64,000 nucleotides of DNA from Methylophilaceae bacterium (GTDB taxonomy: Bacteria; Pseudomonadota; Gammaproteobacteria; Burkholderiales; Methylophilaceae). Position 1 is the first letter of the stretch; each line of letters opens with the position of its first letter. The notes beneath the pieces were generated by a model. That model ran no database searches. It was given only the letters and a program-made list of their open reading frames with translations, and was not told the DNA's origin. Made by a program: the position numbers and the translations under genes. Positions 16,370 to 26,866 of this stretch are shown piece after piece. The stretch covers positions 186,001 to 250,000 of the forward strand of contig JAIYBT010000010.1 of the NCBI GenBank assembly GCA_027488395.1, read 5' to 3'.

Positions 16370-17308
16370 TTAAGCAAGCAACGCCGCTCCTAACATGCCA
16401 GCGGTATCGCCTACAGTGGACACATGAATTTGCACGCGTTGCTTAAGTACAGGAATCAAATCCTGTTGTAAGCGTTGATGCGCACTAGGCGCAAACCATG
16501 TCCATGCAGCTGCAACACCGCCACCGATCACCACATGCGCGACATCCACAATATTCAGCACCATGGCCAAGGCTTGCCCTAAACGTTCGCCCGCCTCTGC
16601 AAACACTTGTTGTGCAATTAACTCGCCTGCTGCTGCCTGCGCTGCAATCGCCTGTGCGCTCAATACTTGACCTGTCAACGCTTGATAGCGCTGACTGATG
16701 GCGGTTGCTGAGGCATATTGTTCTAAACACCCACGATTACCGCATCCACACAGGGCGCCGCCATACACCACATTGAGATGCCCAACTTCGAGTGCGTAGC
16801 CGTGGCTGCCAGTCCAAACCTGTCCATTCACCACTAAACCACCGCCCACGCCCGTGCCCAGCCCAACATAAAGCAAGCCGGTGGCAGGTTGCCCCAGCAA
16901 GGCATACTCGCCATAAGCAGCGGCATTTGCATCGTTAAATACGCTGACCGAACGGCCGACTAATTGCGAGAGATCCAGCCCGAGGTTGACTTGATGCAAG
17001 CCTGGCAAATTTGGCGATTGCGCCAAGATGCCGCTTTGCGGATCAATAAAGCCCGGAAAACCGATGCCTATCGATTGGATTGCCGCATAGCGCGTAAGCA
17101 AAGGCGCAATCGCCGCGTGCGTCGAATGTAAGATATGTTGCCAAGCCAGTGCTGGCGGGTGTTGTTGGCACAATTGGCTATAATTGGCTTGAAAGCGGGT
17201 TTCTTGGATCAGGGTCAAGCCATCAAATACGCCCAGACGAATATTGGTCCCGCCCACATCTAACCCTAAGCGTAGGCCCACAAATGCAATTGGGTGAGAT
17301 TCAGTCAT
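16370..17308 (-). CDS. ROK-family sugar kinase, probably glucokinase
   Basis: This 312-residue protein has the ROK fold: the phosphate loop LGLDVGGTNIRLGVFDG, FPGFIDP, NDANAAAYGEY with the catalytic Asp, LGTGVGGGLVVNG and the zinc-binding CGCGNRGCLEQYAS signature. Translation from the ATG at 17308 overlaps the malQ stop by 8 nt (ATGACTGA), which implies coupling. As the last gene of a glgC-GH57-malQ-kinase run, it would phosphorylate glucose released from glycogen to glucose-6-phosphate. ROK kinases also act on fructose, mannose or N-acetylglucosamine, so the glucokinase call rests on context. Confidence 0.8.
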   Translation of the reverse strand: MTESHPIAFVGLRLGLDVGGTNIRLGVFDGLTLIQETRFQANYSQLCQQHPPALAWQHILHSTHAAIAPLLTRYAAIQSIGIGFPGFIDPQSGILAQSPNLPGLHQVNLGLDLSQLVGRSVSVFNDANAAAYGEYALLGQPATGLLYVGLGTGVGGGLVVNGQVWTGSHGYALEVGHLNVVYGGALCGCGNRGCLEQYASATAISQRYQALTGQVLSAQAIAAQAAAGELIAQQVFAEAGERLGQALAMVLNIVDVAHVVIGGGVAAAWTWFAPSAHQRLQQDLIPVLKQRVQIHVSTVGDTAGMLGAALLA

Positions 17309-18788
17309 TCGCGCGACCACTGTCTTGCACCGCTTGCTTAAAACGTGCTTGTAGATCCGCTGTCAACGCTGACCACTGCATGCGCCATGCCCAATTTCCC
17401 TCAATGGTGCCTGGCGTATTCATTCTCGCGCGGCCATCCAAGCCTAAAATATCTTGCATTGGAATCACCGCCAATGCCGCCACGCTATGCAATGTGAGGC
17501 GAATTAAATCATCAGGCATGGTGAGTGTGTCGGTTTGCAAATATTGCGATAGATGCGCTTGCACGTGGTCTGGCGAAGTTTGAAACCAGCCTAGCGTCGT
17601 ATCGTTGTCATGGGTGCCGGTATAAGCCACGCTGTTTTCATCAATATTGTCAGGTAGATAGGGATTGCTCGCATCGCCACCAAAGGCAAATTGTAAAATT
17701 TTCATGCCGGGTAAACGATATTTCAACCGCAGGGCATCGACTTCGGGCGTGATAATGCCTAAATCTTCGGCCACTAGCATGAGTTGTGGAAAACGCTGGG
17801 TGATGGTTGCAAGCAACGCATCTCCAGGGGCCTCTACCCATGCGCCATGGATTGCGGTGGGTTCGCTGACTGGAATTTCCCAAGCGGCCTCAAGCCCCCT
17901 AAAATGGTCAATTCGCAACACGTCAAATAAGGTGGATTGTGTTTCTATGCGGTGACACCACCAGCTAAAGCCATCTGCTTGCATGGTTGACCATGCATAA
18001 TGCGGGTTGCCCCAACGTTGGCCTGTTGCCGAAAAATAGTCAGGCGGCACTCCCGCGACCACGGTCATTTGGCCTGCGTCATCCAATTTAAACCATTCTG
18101 GATGTGCCCATACATCAGCACTGTCATAGGCCACAAAAATCGGAATATCGCCAAACAGCGCAACGCCATGTGAATTGGCATAGGTTTTTAGTTGTTGCCA
18201 TTGTTGGAAAAATACATATTGCGTGAATTTAATTAAATGCAACGCATCATCATGTTCGGCTGCAAATGCTTGGAGGGCAGCAGATTGATGTTGGCGGTAA
18301 TCGCTTGGCCATTGTTGCCAACTTTGATAAGCATATTGCTCACGCAGCGCAACAAACAACGCAAAATCGTCTAACCAAGCTTGGTGTATCTGACAAAAAC
18401 TGCCATAGCCTGCCCATGTTAAGCCCTCGGCATCCGCTTTAGCTAAGCTTGCACCCGTTTGTACCCGCGCCATGATCAATTGCATCAAATGGGCAAATGG
18501 CAGCGCGAGCTCATCAATATCACACCAACCTTGTTGCTGCAACGCGCGCGCACTGATCATGCCCGTGTGGCCTGCATGGGCAGAAAGACTCTGATACGGC
18601 GATTGGTCTCCATGCGGCATATTGACAGGTAAGGTTTGCCAAATGCGCACCCCCATGTCGGACAACATATCGACAAATCGATAGGCGTCTGGCCCTAGCT
18701 GTCCATCAGGTAACGACGTGATATGCATCAATACGCCGGCTGCGCGACGTGATAATGCGTTAGAAATAGCGGTTTGAGTGTGGGTCAT
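17301..18788 (-). CDS. malQ: 4-alpha-glucanotransferase (amylomaltase)
   Basis: This 495-residue GH77 enzyme transfers maltodextrin segments between chains and releases glucose. GVLMHITSLPD, QTLPVNMPHGDQSPYQS, GDIPIFVAYDSADVW, the nucleophile segment VLRIDHFRGLEAAWEIP, VAEDLGIITPEV (acid/base Glu) and YTGTHDNDTTLGW are all family signatures. ATG 18788 lies 7 nt after the preceding gene; the frame is open upstream, but that part overlaps the previous gene. It is in a tight unit with the GH57 gene upstream and the kinase downstream. Confidence 0.93.
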   Translation of the reverse strand: MTHTQTAISNALSRRAAGVLMHITSLPDGQLGPDAYRFVDMLSDMGVRIWQTLPVNMPHGDQSPYQSLSAHAGHTGMISARALQQQGWCDIDELALPFAHLMQLIMARVQTGASLAKADAEGLTWAGYGSFCQIHQAWLDDFALFVALREQYAYQSWQQWPSDYRQHQSAALQAFAAEHDDALHLIKFTQYVFFQQWQQLKTYANSHGVALFGDIPIFVAYDSADVWAHPEWFKLDDAGQMTVVAGVPPDYFSATGQRWGNPHYAWSTMQADGFSWWCHRIETQSTLFDVLRIDHFRGLEAAWEIPVSEPTAIHGAWVEAPGDALLATITQRFPQLMLVAEDLGIITPEVDALRLKYRLPGMKILQFAFGGDASNPYLPDNIDENSVAYTGTHDNDTTLGWFQTSPDHVQAHLSQYLQTDTLTMPDDLIRLTLHSVAALAVIPMQDILGLDGRARMNTPGTIEGNWAWRMQWSALTADLQARFKQAVQDSGRAND

Positions 18789-18795
18789 GATGCGC

Positions 18796-20496
18796 TTAAG
18801 CGTTACCTCGACGCATCGTGCCCGCATTTTCCGCATGGCCACCACCGACACTGATCGGTTGCGAGAGCACTGCTGGCACAGATAAACCTAGTAATTGATA
18901 TAAATTGCTGAGATTTCGGCGGTATAACTGGTCAAAACTTTGCACACTTTGCGCGCTGTTGTAATCCCCAAACCACCAAAACCAATCAGAGCCTTCACAC
19001 ACCGCCAATTGCTGCTGGCATTTTATTTGTTGCGCGGCAGGCAGACGCTGAATCTGCGCGTCATAGTGTTGTTTGGCGCTACATAACAAATCCCAAGCGC
19101 GGTTTTTTGCTGGCTCGCCAATCCAAGTACTAAACGTGCCATACACCCAACTACCCGCACATACATCGGCCAATAGCGCGGGCGGCGGCAATGCTCCCGT
19201 GGTTTGGGCTTGTAGAATATCGCTGAACGTTGTCATGCGGATCTGCGGATGTTGGCTGAGTGCTTGGTAAAGCTCTTGTAAAAAATAAAAGCCATTGTAA
19301 GGATAATATTCCCAAGCGTTCTCGCCATCTAAAATCACGCTCACCACCGGGTTGGATGTTGCTTGTTGCAAAATAGACTCTAGATTGGAAACAAAATCTT
19401 TCACCGCTTCGGAAGCATATTGTTTGGCGTATTCAAAGCCAATTTTGTCAGAGAGTTGATCATCTCTAAAAAAGCACACAATGTCTTGTTGTCCGTTGGT
19501 CACGGTATACGGTTGATAGAGATAGGTATTAGGATGGCTAAATGGCTCGCCCAGTTTGCTTAAACTGTTGGCCAGCACTGCTTGACCCGTGGCCGCCCAT
19601 TGCACACCCTGCTCAGCTAGCAAGGATAAGGCTGCATGCGAGACGCCGCCCTCTGCTGGCCACATGCCTGTGGCGGGTTGTCCAAACACCTGCTGATGAA
19701 AGTCTTGCGCCGCACGTACATGCGATGCCGCGCGCGCATAGCCATCCGGATACGCATGGCTTTGCGGCAAAGGCGCTTCAGGCATGGCGTCATGCGTTGC
19801 ATTCAAATCGATTAGTAACGGTAAAATCGGATGGTGGTATGGGGTGGTGGATAACTCAATTTGCCCTTTGGCTAGCAGGGCTTGGTAGCGCGGCAAAATA
19901 CCGATCAACGTCTCACTGATCACCTGCAATAACGCTTGTCGATCCTCTAAGCTAAACAATACCCCTTGTTGCATCAAGCGTTGCACCGTCTGATTGTCGC
20001 GTCGTAGCCCCTCGCCTGTCCAGGCCAAGTGATACCACACCAGTAAATCTGCTTTGTACTGTGCCGATAGATAATGAAATTGGCCACTACTCATCAGCGG
20101 AGCCACCAGTTCATACAAATGTAACAAGCGCTGATAATGTGGGAACGGACTCAACATCTTCTCGTGGTGCGCTTTAAAGCAACTGTCTACGATGAGCTTA
20201 CAATCGGCATCGCTAATCGGCTCTAAATCTGGCGTTGCGAGCAAACGCAATAAGGGGTCACGCCACGTTTGCGTCTGCGCTTGCGCCGCATAATCTTGTA
20301 ACTGATCCAACAAAATTGGCACAAAATTAAAGGTGACGCGCGCTGAACTGTGCTCCAAATGGTAGGCCATATCGCTGTAATCTTTTAACGCGTGCAAATA
20401 GGTCCAAGGCAACACATATTCACCTGTCGCCAAATCTCGATAATCCGGTTGATGCATATGCCAATAAAGATTTAAAAATAATGTTTTTTCAGACAT
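18796..20496 (-). CDS. Glycoside hydrolase family 57 (amylase/glucanotransferase-like)
   Basis: This protein of about 566 residues has the GH57 start (LNLYWHMHQPDYRD), the GMWPAEGGVS segment expected to hold the catalytic Glu nucleophile, and VVSVILDGENAWEYYPYNG, expected to hold the acid/base Asp. GH57 covers alpha-amylase, 4-alpha-glucanotransferase, amylopullulanase and branching enzyme. A conventional GH13 branching enzyme (glgB) and malQ are already present, so an alpha-glucan-hydrolysing or debranching role is more likely. The start at ATG 20496 (MSEKTL) fits the family start better than 20556. Its base composition resembles its neighbours. Confidence 0.85.
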   Translation of the reverse strand: MSEKTLFLNLYWHMHQPDYRDLATGEYVLPWTYLHALKDYSDMAYHLEHSSARVTFNFVPILLDQLQDYAAQAQTQTWRDPLLRLLATPDLEPISDADCKLIVDSCFKAHHEKMLSPFPHYQRLLHLYELVAPLMSSGQFHYLSAQYKADLLVWYHLAWTGEGLRRDNQTVQRLMQQGVLFSLEDRQALLQVISETLIGILPRYQALLAKGQIELSTTPYHHPILPLLIDLNATHDAMPEAPLPQSHAYPDGYARAASHVRAAQDFHQQVFGQPATGMWPAEGGVSHAALSLLAEQGVQWAATGQAVLANSLSKLGEPFSHPNTYLYQPYTVTNGQQDIVCFFRDDQLSDKIGFEYAKQYASEAVKDFVSNLESILQQATSNPVVSVILDGENAWEYYPYNGFYFLQELYQALSQHPQIRMTTFSDILQAQTTGALPPPALLADVCAGSWVYGTFSTWIGEPAKNRAWDLLCSAKQHYDAQIQRLPAAQQIKCQQQLAVCEGSDWFWWFGDYNSAQSVQSFDQLYRRNLSNLYQLLGLSVPAVLSQPISVGGGHAENAGTMRRGNA

Positions 20497-20568
20497 CTTT
20501 GGTCTTTCTATGAATCCATGATCGGGAGCACTCAGGTGCTTTTGCAAGCCATCCAATTGCTGTAAGGG

Positions 20569-21891
20569 TTATTGCACGCGGTATAAATCTTGGCCCAGCA
20601 TATCGGGGGTCACTAAAACGATGCCCTTTTCCGAGACGTAAAACCGTTTTTTATCCAATGCCAAATCCACGCCAATTTGCATACCTGCTGGGATTTCACA
20701 GCCGCGGTCAACCACCACATTTTTTAAAATCACCCGTTCGTTAATTTTGACTTTTGGCAACACCACCGCGCCATCTAAATCACTAAAATCTGCCACATGC
20801 ACACCTGAAAATAACACCGAATTCGAGACACTAGATCCGCTGATTAAACATCCACCAGACACCAAAGAATCGGTTGCTTTGCCTGTACGGCCCTCATCTT
20901 TAAACACAAATTTTGCAGGCGGGAGTTGCTCTTGGTAAGTCCAAATCGGCCATTCACTGTCATATAAATTGAGCTCTGGCACCACTTTGGTCAGCTCCAT
21001 ATTGGCCTCCCAGTAGGCATCGATGGTGCCCACATCGCGCCAATAATAATTTTCGTCTTGCGCGCCGACGCAACTATCCGTAAAGCGATGCGCGTGTACG
21101 TGATATTTTTTGATGATATAGGGAATAATATCCTGACCAAAATCATGCTGCGATTTGGATTCATAGGCATCGCGAATCAACTGCTCATACAAAAATTTCG
21201 CGTTAAAAATATAGATACCCATGCTCGCAAACGCTTTGCTAGGATCATCGGGAATCGGCTTGGGATTGGCAGGTTTTTCTTCAAACGCCACCACCCGATC
21301 ATGTGCATCGACTTCAATCACGCCAAACCCTTTGGCATCTTCTAGGGGCACATTGATGCAGCCGATGGTCATGTCCGCGTTGTTGCGGGCGTGGGTGGCC
21401 AGCATTTTGCCGTAATCCATTTTATAAATATGGTCGCCTGCCAACACCAATACATATTCACCACCGTTTTCACGCAGCAAGTCAATGTTTTGATAAACCG
21501 CGTCTGCGGTGCCTTTGTACCATTCTTCTCCCAAGCGTTGTTGGGCGGGAATAATATTCACGTACTCGTTAAACTCACCACGCAAAAACCCCCAGCCACG
21601 CTGAATATGTTGAATCAAACTTTGCGATTTATATTGAGTCGCCACATTAATGCGGCGTATTCCAGAATTAATACAATTAGACAGTGGAAAATCAATGATG
21701 CGAAACTTGCCGCCGAACTGCACTGCGGGTTTTGCCCGCCAATCGGTTAAGTTTTTTAGCCGACTACCGCGACCGCCCGCTAAGATGATGGCGACTGTAT
21801 TTTTAGTCAATGTGCTGATAAACCGATCTGAATGTCTTTCTTGACGGCGGGTGTACTTACGGCGTTCAATAAATTCGAATGAGTTAGTCAT
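20569..21891 (-). CDS. glgC: Glucose-1-phosphate adenylyltransferase
   Basis: This 440-residue nucleotidyltransferase makes ADP-glucose, the committed step of glycogen synthesis. It shows [70 protein letters not shown] and a C-terminal left-handed beta-helix ([20 protein letters not shown]). An N-terminal Arg-rich segment ([15 protein letters not shown]) precedes the catalytic domain, in the region that carries the activator site in allosteric GlgC enzymes. It is the first gene of the minus-strand glycogen unit, divergent from glgB. Confidence 0.95.
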   Translation of the reverse strand: MTNSFEFIERRKYTRRQERHSDRFISTLTKNTVAIILAGGRGSRLKNLTDWRAKPAVQFGGKFRIIDFPLSNCINSGIRRINVATQYKSQSLIQHIQRGWGFLRGEFNEYVNIIPAQQRLGEEWYKGTADAVYQNIDLLRENGGEYVLVLAGDHIYKMDYGKMLATHARNNADMTIGCINVPLEDAKGFGVIEVDAHDRVVAFEEKPANPKPIPDDPSKAFASMGIYIFNAKFLYEQLIRDAYESKSQHDFGQDIIPYIIKKYHVHAHRFTDSCVGAQDENYYWRDVGTIDAYWEANMELTKVVPELNLYDSEWPIWTYQEQLPPAKFVFKDEGRTGKATDSLVSGGCLISGSSVSNSVLFSGVHVADFSDLDGAVVLPKVKINERVILKNVVVDRGCEIPAGMQIGVDLALDKKRFYVSEKGIVLVTPDMLGQDLYRVQ

Positions 21892-22084
21892 GATACTTTT
21901 TCCTATGGTCTCTGATCCTGGGTATCAGACTGCAAAGTGCAATGATGCGTTGCCATCCGAGAATTCGCTTTTTAACATCATCGTCTGACATGATTAGTCT
22001 GCATCATATTCAAATTGATGACAACGGCATTTCAATGATAAACAGACATTCAAGATGGTTTTTGGTACGATTAGGGCAAATCTC
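21892..22084. promoter_or_regulatory. Divergent glgC/glgB control region
   Basis: This 193-nt region must hold promoters for both glycogen units. A bulged hairpin lies at 21908-21930 (GTC..TGAT paired with ATCAGAC around CCTGGGT), in the presumed glgC leader, 17 nt before its start. I cannot place convincing -35/-10 pairs. Confidence 0.4.
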
Positions 22085-24313
22085 ATGAATACACACACTA
22101 TGCGCCCGCCTGCACCATCCGCTGCCCCCACCGAAACTCATCACTTAGCCCGCATCTTAGCCGCGACCCATCACGACCCTTTTCAGTATTTGGGAACGCA
22201 CGCCAGTGTAAAAAAAGATCGATTTGAAAACCGTGTTTTTTTACCGCATGCCGAGCAGGTATGGGCAAACGTCGGGGAGGTATGGCTACCCTACCAAGCA
22301 ACACAAGCCCCTGGCTTGTTTATATTAGAAAGTCTACAACCGCTCCCCCATCCGTTGCATCTCAAAGTGCACGCCAAAGGCGCTGAACACCCCTATGAAA
22401 CCGTGGATGTCTATGGATTTGCCAATAGCTTGAGTGCAGATGATCTGCATTTGTTTGCTGAAGGTAATTTATACGAAGCGTATTGCATGCTTGGGGCGCA
22501 CATGATGGTACAAGACGGCATCTCAGGTGTGCGCTTTGCCGTATGGGCGCCCAACGCAGAACGTGTCAGCGTGGTGGGTAACTTTAATTTGTGGGATGGT
22601 CGTGTACATGCCATGCGTGCGGTACAAAATAGCGGCGTTTGGTCGTTATTTATACCCAACCTCACCGAACAAGATTTATATAAATTTGAAATTCGAAACC
22701 GTGCCACTGGCCAAATCATGGTCAAGGTAGACCCTTATGGTCGCGCGTTTGAAGCGAGGCCAGGTACTGCAAACCGCATCACACAAAGTCATTACGCGTG
22801 GCAGGATGAGGCATGGCTGCAGCAACGCGCCAACGATGACTGGCTACACCGCCCGTTTAACTGTTATGAAGTCCACTTGGGCAGTTGGCAACGTGATCAC
22901 AAAGGACATTTTGTGGGTTATCGCGCCATGGCCGACAAACTGATTCCGCATGTGCAGGACATGGGCTATACCCATATTGAATTGTTGCCTGTGGCAGAGC
23001 ACCCGTTAAATGAATCTTGGGGTTACCAAGTTACTGGATATTTTGCCGCGACCCAACGCTTTGGTTCTCCAGACGATTTGAAGTATTTGATTGATCGCTG
23101 TCATGCCGCCAATATTGGGGTGATTTTAGATTGGGTACCCGGGCACTTTCCAAAAGATGATTGGGCGCTGGCACGCTTTGATGGTACAGCACTCTATGAG
23201 CATGCCGATCCTAGGATGGGCGAACATATGGATTGGGGCACCTATATTTTTAATTATGGGCGCAACGAAGTACGGTGTTTTTTATTAAGTAACGCTTATT
23301 ATTGGTTAAAAGAATTTCACATCGATGGCTTGCGGGTGGATGCTGTCGCCTCGATGTTGTACTTAGATTATTCGCGTAAAGATGGTGAATGGCTCCCTAA
23401 CCAATATGGTGGACGCGAAAATCTTGATGTGATTGCTTTTCTAAAACAACTCAACATCATGGTGGGTGAACGCTTTGCTGGCGCCTTAACCATTGCCGAA
23501 GAATCCACCGCGTGGCCGGCCGTGTCACGTCCGGTATATGCAGGCGGTCTCGGCTTCAGTATGAAGTGGAACATGGGCTGGATGAACGATATTTTAGCCT
23601 ATATGCAACACGACCCCATCCATCGACAATTTCATCATCACCGTTTAACGTTTGGTCAGATGTATGCTTACTCTGAAAACTTCGTGCTGCCGTTTTCGCA
23701 TGACGAAGTGGTGCATGGCAAAAAATCGCTACTCGAAAAAATGCCTGGCGATCGTTGGCAGAAGTTTGCGAACGTGCGCTTGTTGCTGGCCATGCAAATG
23801 ACCATGCCTGGAAAAAAACTCAACTTTATGGGTAACGAGTTTGGTCAAGCGCGCGAGTGGAACGTCAATCAAAGTCTAGATTGGCATGTATTAGAAGACA
23901 AACATCCAGAACACAGCTGGCATCGGGGCTTGAAAGCTGAAATACGCGCACTCAATCATTTGTACCGTAACCTGCGCCCGCTCTACGAACTTGATTTTGA
24001 ATCACAAGGTTTTCAATGGATCGATTGTCAAGATAATGCGCAATCGGTACTGAGTTATATTCGACGAGATCAGCAAGGCCAAATGTTGATCGTGTTGTTA
24101 AACTTTACCCCGGTGCCACGCTATCAATACCGCATCGGTGTGCCTCAAGCCGGACATTATCATGAGCTATTTAATAGCGACCATCAAAGCTATGGCGGTA
24201 GCCATTTAATCAATGCACATGGCTGTCACACTGAGGCGATACAATGGATGGACCAACCCGTATCGCTCGCAATGACCCTACCGCCACTGGCGGCAGTGAT
24301 ACTGCAGCTTTAG
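22085..24313 (+). CDS. glgB: 1,4-alpha-glucan branching enzyme
   Basis: This 742-residue GH13 enzyme forms alpha-1,6 branches in glycogen. It has an N-terminal domain with DPFQYLGTH, a CBM48 module (VRFAVWAPNAERVSVVGNFN), and a catalytic barrel with DWVPGHFPKD, the nucleophile segment IDGLRVDAVASMLY, TIAEESTAWP (acid/base Glu) and LPFSHDEVVHGK. The two N-terminal modules give it the long GlgB form. ATG 22085 is used; an upstream in-frame start at 22055 lacks support. pgi follows after 123 nt. Confidence 0.95.
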   Translation: MNTHTMRPPAPSAAPTETHHLARILAATHHDPFQYLGTHASVKKDRFENRVFLPHAEQVWANVGEVWLPYQATQAPGLFILESLQPLPHPLHLKVHAKGAEHPYETVDVYGFANSLSADDLHLFAEGNLYEAYCMLGAHMMVQDGISGVRFAVWAPNAERVSVVGNFNLWDGRVHAMRAVQNSGVWSLFIPNLTEQDLYKFEIRNRATGQIMVKVDPYGRAFEARPGTANRITQSHYAWQDEAWLQQRANDDWLHRPFNCYEVHLGSWQRDHKGHFVGYRAMADKLIPHVQDMGYTHIELLPVAEHPLNESWGYQVTGYFAATQRFGSPDDLKYLIDRCHAANIGVILDWVPGHFPKDDWALARFDGTALYEHADPRMGEHMDWGTYIFNYGRNEVRCFLLSNAYYWLKEFHIDGLRVDAVASMLYLDYSRKDGEWLPNQYGGRENLDVIAFLKQLNIMVGERFAGALTIAEESTAWPAVSRPVYAGGLGFSMKWNMGWMNDILAYMQHDPIHRQFHHHRLTFGQMYAYSENFVLPFSHDEVVHGKKSLLEKMPGDRWQKFANVRLLLAMQMTMPGKKLNFMGNEFGQAREWNVNQSLDWHVLEDKHPEHSWHRGLKAEIRALNHLYRNLRPLYELDFESQGFQWIDCQDNAQSVLSYIRRDQQGQMLIVLLNFTPVPRYQYRIGVPQAGHYHELFNSDHQSYGGSHLINAHGCHTEAIQWMDQPVSLAMTLPPLAAVILQL

Positions 24314-24436
24314 AATAAATGGTAAACTACAAGGATATTCTAGCAATCCACATTGATGTCATGGCGGTATCGTCACACACATAGAGATACGCGCAAGACA
24401 GGCATTTGACTCAACATGAAGCAGTTATTATAAAAC

Positions 24437-26089
24437 ATGGCAAAACTCACATCACATCCAAGCTGGCACCAACTTAATCAACACCAAAAAGACATGAGCG
24501 CAGTCAAAATGCGCGATTTGTTTGCACAAGATCCGAATCGATTTGCGAACTTTAGCCTGGTGGTCGACGATCTTTTGTTGGATTACTCAAAACACCGCAT
24601 CACCGAAGAAACCTTGCAATTACTGTTTCAACTGGCCAGAGATTCCAACATTGAAGCTTGGCGCAGCAAAATGTTTAGTGGTGAAAAAATCAACCTGACT
24701 GAAGACCGTGCTGTGTTGCATACGGCATTGCGTAATCGCAGCAATCAGCCGGTGATGGTCGATGGTAAAGATGTGATGCCTGAAGTCAATCAAGTGCTGG
24801 CGCAGATGCGCACATTCACTGAGCAAGTACGCAGCGGTACTTGGACCGGCTACACTGGCAAAAAAATAACAGACGTGGTTAATATTGGCATCGGCGGCTC
24901 TGATTTAGGCCCAGTGATGGTGTGCGATGCGTTAAAACCTTACGCATCCCCCGCGTTAAAAGCGCATTTTGTATCTAACGTTGATGGTGCGCACTTAATG
25001 CGCGTGCTGGAACAATGTCATCCTGAAACCACCTTGTTTATTGTGGCTTCAAAAACCTTTACGACCCAAGAAACCATGACCAATGCGCTATCAGCGCGTC
25101 GTTGGTTTTTAGCTTCGGCCCAGCTAGAGTCGCATGTGGCCAAACACTTTGTTGCATTATCTACCAACGCCAAAGCAGTGGCCGCATTTGGGATTGATCC
25201 TAGCAATATGTTTGCTTTTTGGGATTGGGTTGGCGGCCGCTATTCGTTGTGGTCGGCGATTGGACTGTCAATTGCACTATACGTGGGCATGGATCACTTT
25301 GAGCAATTACTGGCAGGCGGGCATGCCATGGATCAACATTTCCAGCAGGCGCCCCTAGAGCAAAATTTACCCGTGATCATGGCGTTACTCGGGGTGTGGT
25401 ATAACAATTTTTTCCATGTGGATACTCACGCCATTCTGCCTTATGACCAAGGGTTATCACGCTTTGCCGCTTATTTACAACAAGCCGATATGGAGAGTAA
25501 TGGTAAATTTATTTGCCGTGATGGTAGCCGCGTCAGTTACAAAACGGGTCCGGTCATTTGGGGTGAAGCAGGTACCAATGGTCAACACGCGTTTTATCAA
25601 CTGATACACCAAGGTACACAAATGGTGCCGGCTGACTTTCTAATGCCCGCCATCAGTCATTATAAAGTTGGCGAGCCCGATAATCAGCACCATCAAATAT
25701 TGTTGGCGAACTTTTTAGCGCAAACCCAAGCGTTAATGTTGGGAAAAACGCAGGAAGAAGCGCGTGAAGAGCTAGTTGCTCAAGGCTTGTCTGGAGATGC
25801 ATTAGCGCAATTATTGCCGCATAAAGTGTTTGAAGGTAATCGTCCGACAACGTCTATCCTGTTTAAACAACTGACGCCATTTACGCTAGGTAAATTGATT
25901 GCAATGTACGAGCACAAAATTTTTGTACAAGGCATCATTTGGGATATCAATAGCTATGATCAGTGGGGCGTAGAGTATGGTAAACAAATTGCCAGCCAAA
26001 TTTTGCCGCAATTAATGCAATCTGCAGACGTCACTGATTTTGATAGCTCAACCAATGGCTTAATCAATTACGCCAAAAGTATTGTTTAA
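24437..26089 (+). CDS. pgi: Glucose-6-phosphate isomerase
   Basis: This 550-residue enzyme interconverts glucose-6-phosphate and fructose-6-phosphate. Both family signatures are visible: [16 protein letters not shown] and [12 protein letters not shown], as are [13 protein letters not shown] and SNVDGAH. Placed after glgB, it links the glycogen branch to the central hexose-phosphate pool, which in ribulose-monophosphate methylotrophs is also the product of formaldehyde assimilation. A strong bidirectional terminator follows. Confidence 0.96.
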   Translation: MAKLTSHPSWHQLNQHQKDMSAVKMRDLFAQDPNRFANFSLVVDDLLLDYSKHRITEETLQLLFQLARDSNIEAWRSKMFSGEKINLTEDRAVLHTALRNRSNQPVMVDGKDVMPEVNQVLAQMRTFTEQVRSGTWTGYTGKKITDVVNIGIGGSDLGPVMVCDALKPYASPALKAHFVSNVDGAHLMRVLEQCHPETTLFIVASKTFTTQETMTNALSARRWFLASAQLESHVAKHFVALSTNAKAVAAFGIDPSNMFAFWDWVGGRYSLWSAIGLSIALYVGMDHFEQLLAGGHAMDQHFQQAPLEQNLPVIMALLGVWYNNFFHVDTHAILPYDQGLSRFAAYLQQADMESNGKFICRDGSRVSYKTGPVIWGEAGTNGQHAFYQLIHQGTQMVPADFLMPAISHYKVGEPDNQHHQILLANFLAQTQALMLGKTQEEAREELVAQGLSGDALAQLLPHKVFEGNRPTTSILFKQLTPFTLGKLIAMYEHKIFVQGIIWDINSYDQWGVEYGKQIASQILPQLMQSADVTDFDSSTNGLINYAKSIV

Positions 26090-26107
26090 CTTGATGATTT
26101 GATTCAT

Positions 26108-26147
26108 ATAAAAAAAACACCCCATGTCATCATGGGGTGTTTTTTTA
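26108..26147. terminator. Bidirectional intrinsic terminator between pgi and the response regulator gene
   Basis: A perfect stem ACACCCCATG/CATGGGGTGT with loop TCAT is flanked by A and T runs on both sides, so it works for pgi on the plus strand and for the two-component operon on the minus strand. Confidence 0.85.
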
Positions 26148-26180
26148 TACACAACGCGAACTGCATTTAGTGGTTATTCA

Positions 26181-26837
26181 TTACACCAGTTGATTTTTGA
26201 TGGCATAGTGGGTGATGTCTGCATTATGTTTTAAATGCATTTTTTCGAGTAAACGGGTGCGATACATGCTCACTGTTTTGACAGACAAAGCAAGCTTATC
26301 TGCAATTTCACCCACGGATAAGCCAGAAGCAATCAACGTCATGACCTGAAACTCTCGGTCTGATAATGCGTCGTGCAGTGCTTTATTGTGATCCTCCCCT
26401 ACTTGCTCAGCTAAAATTTCAGCCACACTGGCCGTGATATATTTTTTGCCCTTAGCCAAGGTATGAATCGCAGTGAGTAGTTCCTCAGACGCCGTGTGCT
26501 TGCATAAATACCCTGACGCGCCCGATCGGATAGAACGTACTGCATATTGCTCTTCCATGTACATGGATAACATCAATATATTGAGCGTGCTATTTTCACG
26601 TTTGATCAGCTTCAGCGCATCAATGCCGGTTTTATCTGGCAGTGAAATATCGAGCAACATGACATCTGCAGTTGTGTCACGAGCCATACGAATGGCTTGG
26701 GTCGCATTTTCAGCTTCCGCAACCACTTCAATTTCTCCAGAAGCTTGCAGAATTTGTTTAATCCCTGTGCGAAGAATGGCGTGATCATCCACAATAATCA
26801 CCTTGATTTTTACCTGTTCAACAGCAATTTTTTTCAT
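26181..26837 (-). CDS. NarL/FixJ-type response regulator
   Basis: This 218-residue protein has an N-terminal receiver domain (VIIVDDHAILRTGIKQIL, phospho-acceptor D63 in LLDISLPDK, Lys in GYLCKH) and a C-terminal LuxR helix-turn-helix (LSDREFQVMTLIASGLSVGEIA). It is the DNA-binding partner of the histidine kinase encoded 29 nt upstream. Regulated genes cannot be deduced from the window. Confidence 0.9.
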   Translation of the reverse strand: MKKIAVEQVKIKVIIVDDHAILRTGIKQILQASGEIEVVAEAENATQAIRMARDTTADVMLLDISLPDKTGIDALKLIKRENSTLNILMLSMYMEEQYAVRSIRSGASGYLCKHTASEELLTAIHTLAKGKKYITASVAEILAEQVGEDHNKALHDALSDREFQVMTLIASGLSVGEIADKLALSVKTVSMYRTRLLEKMHLKHNADITHYAIKNQLV

Positions 26838-26866
26838 GGCATATTCTATTTTTTGATCGGTGGATA

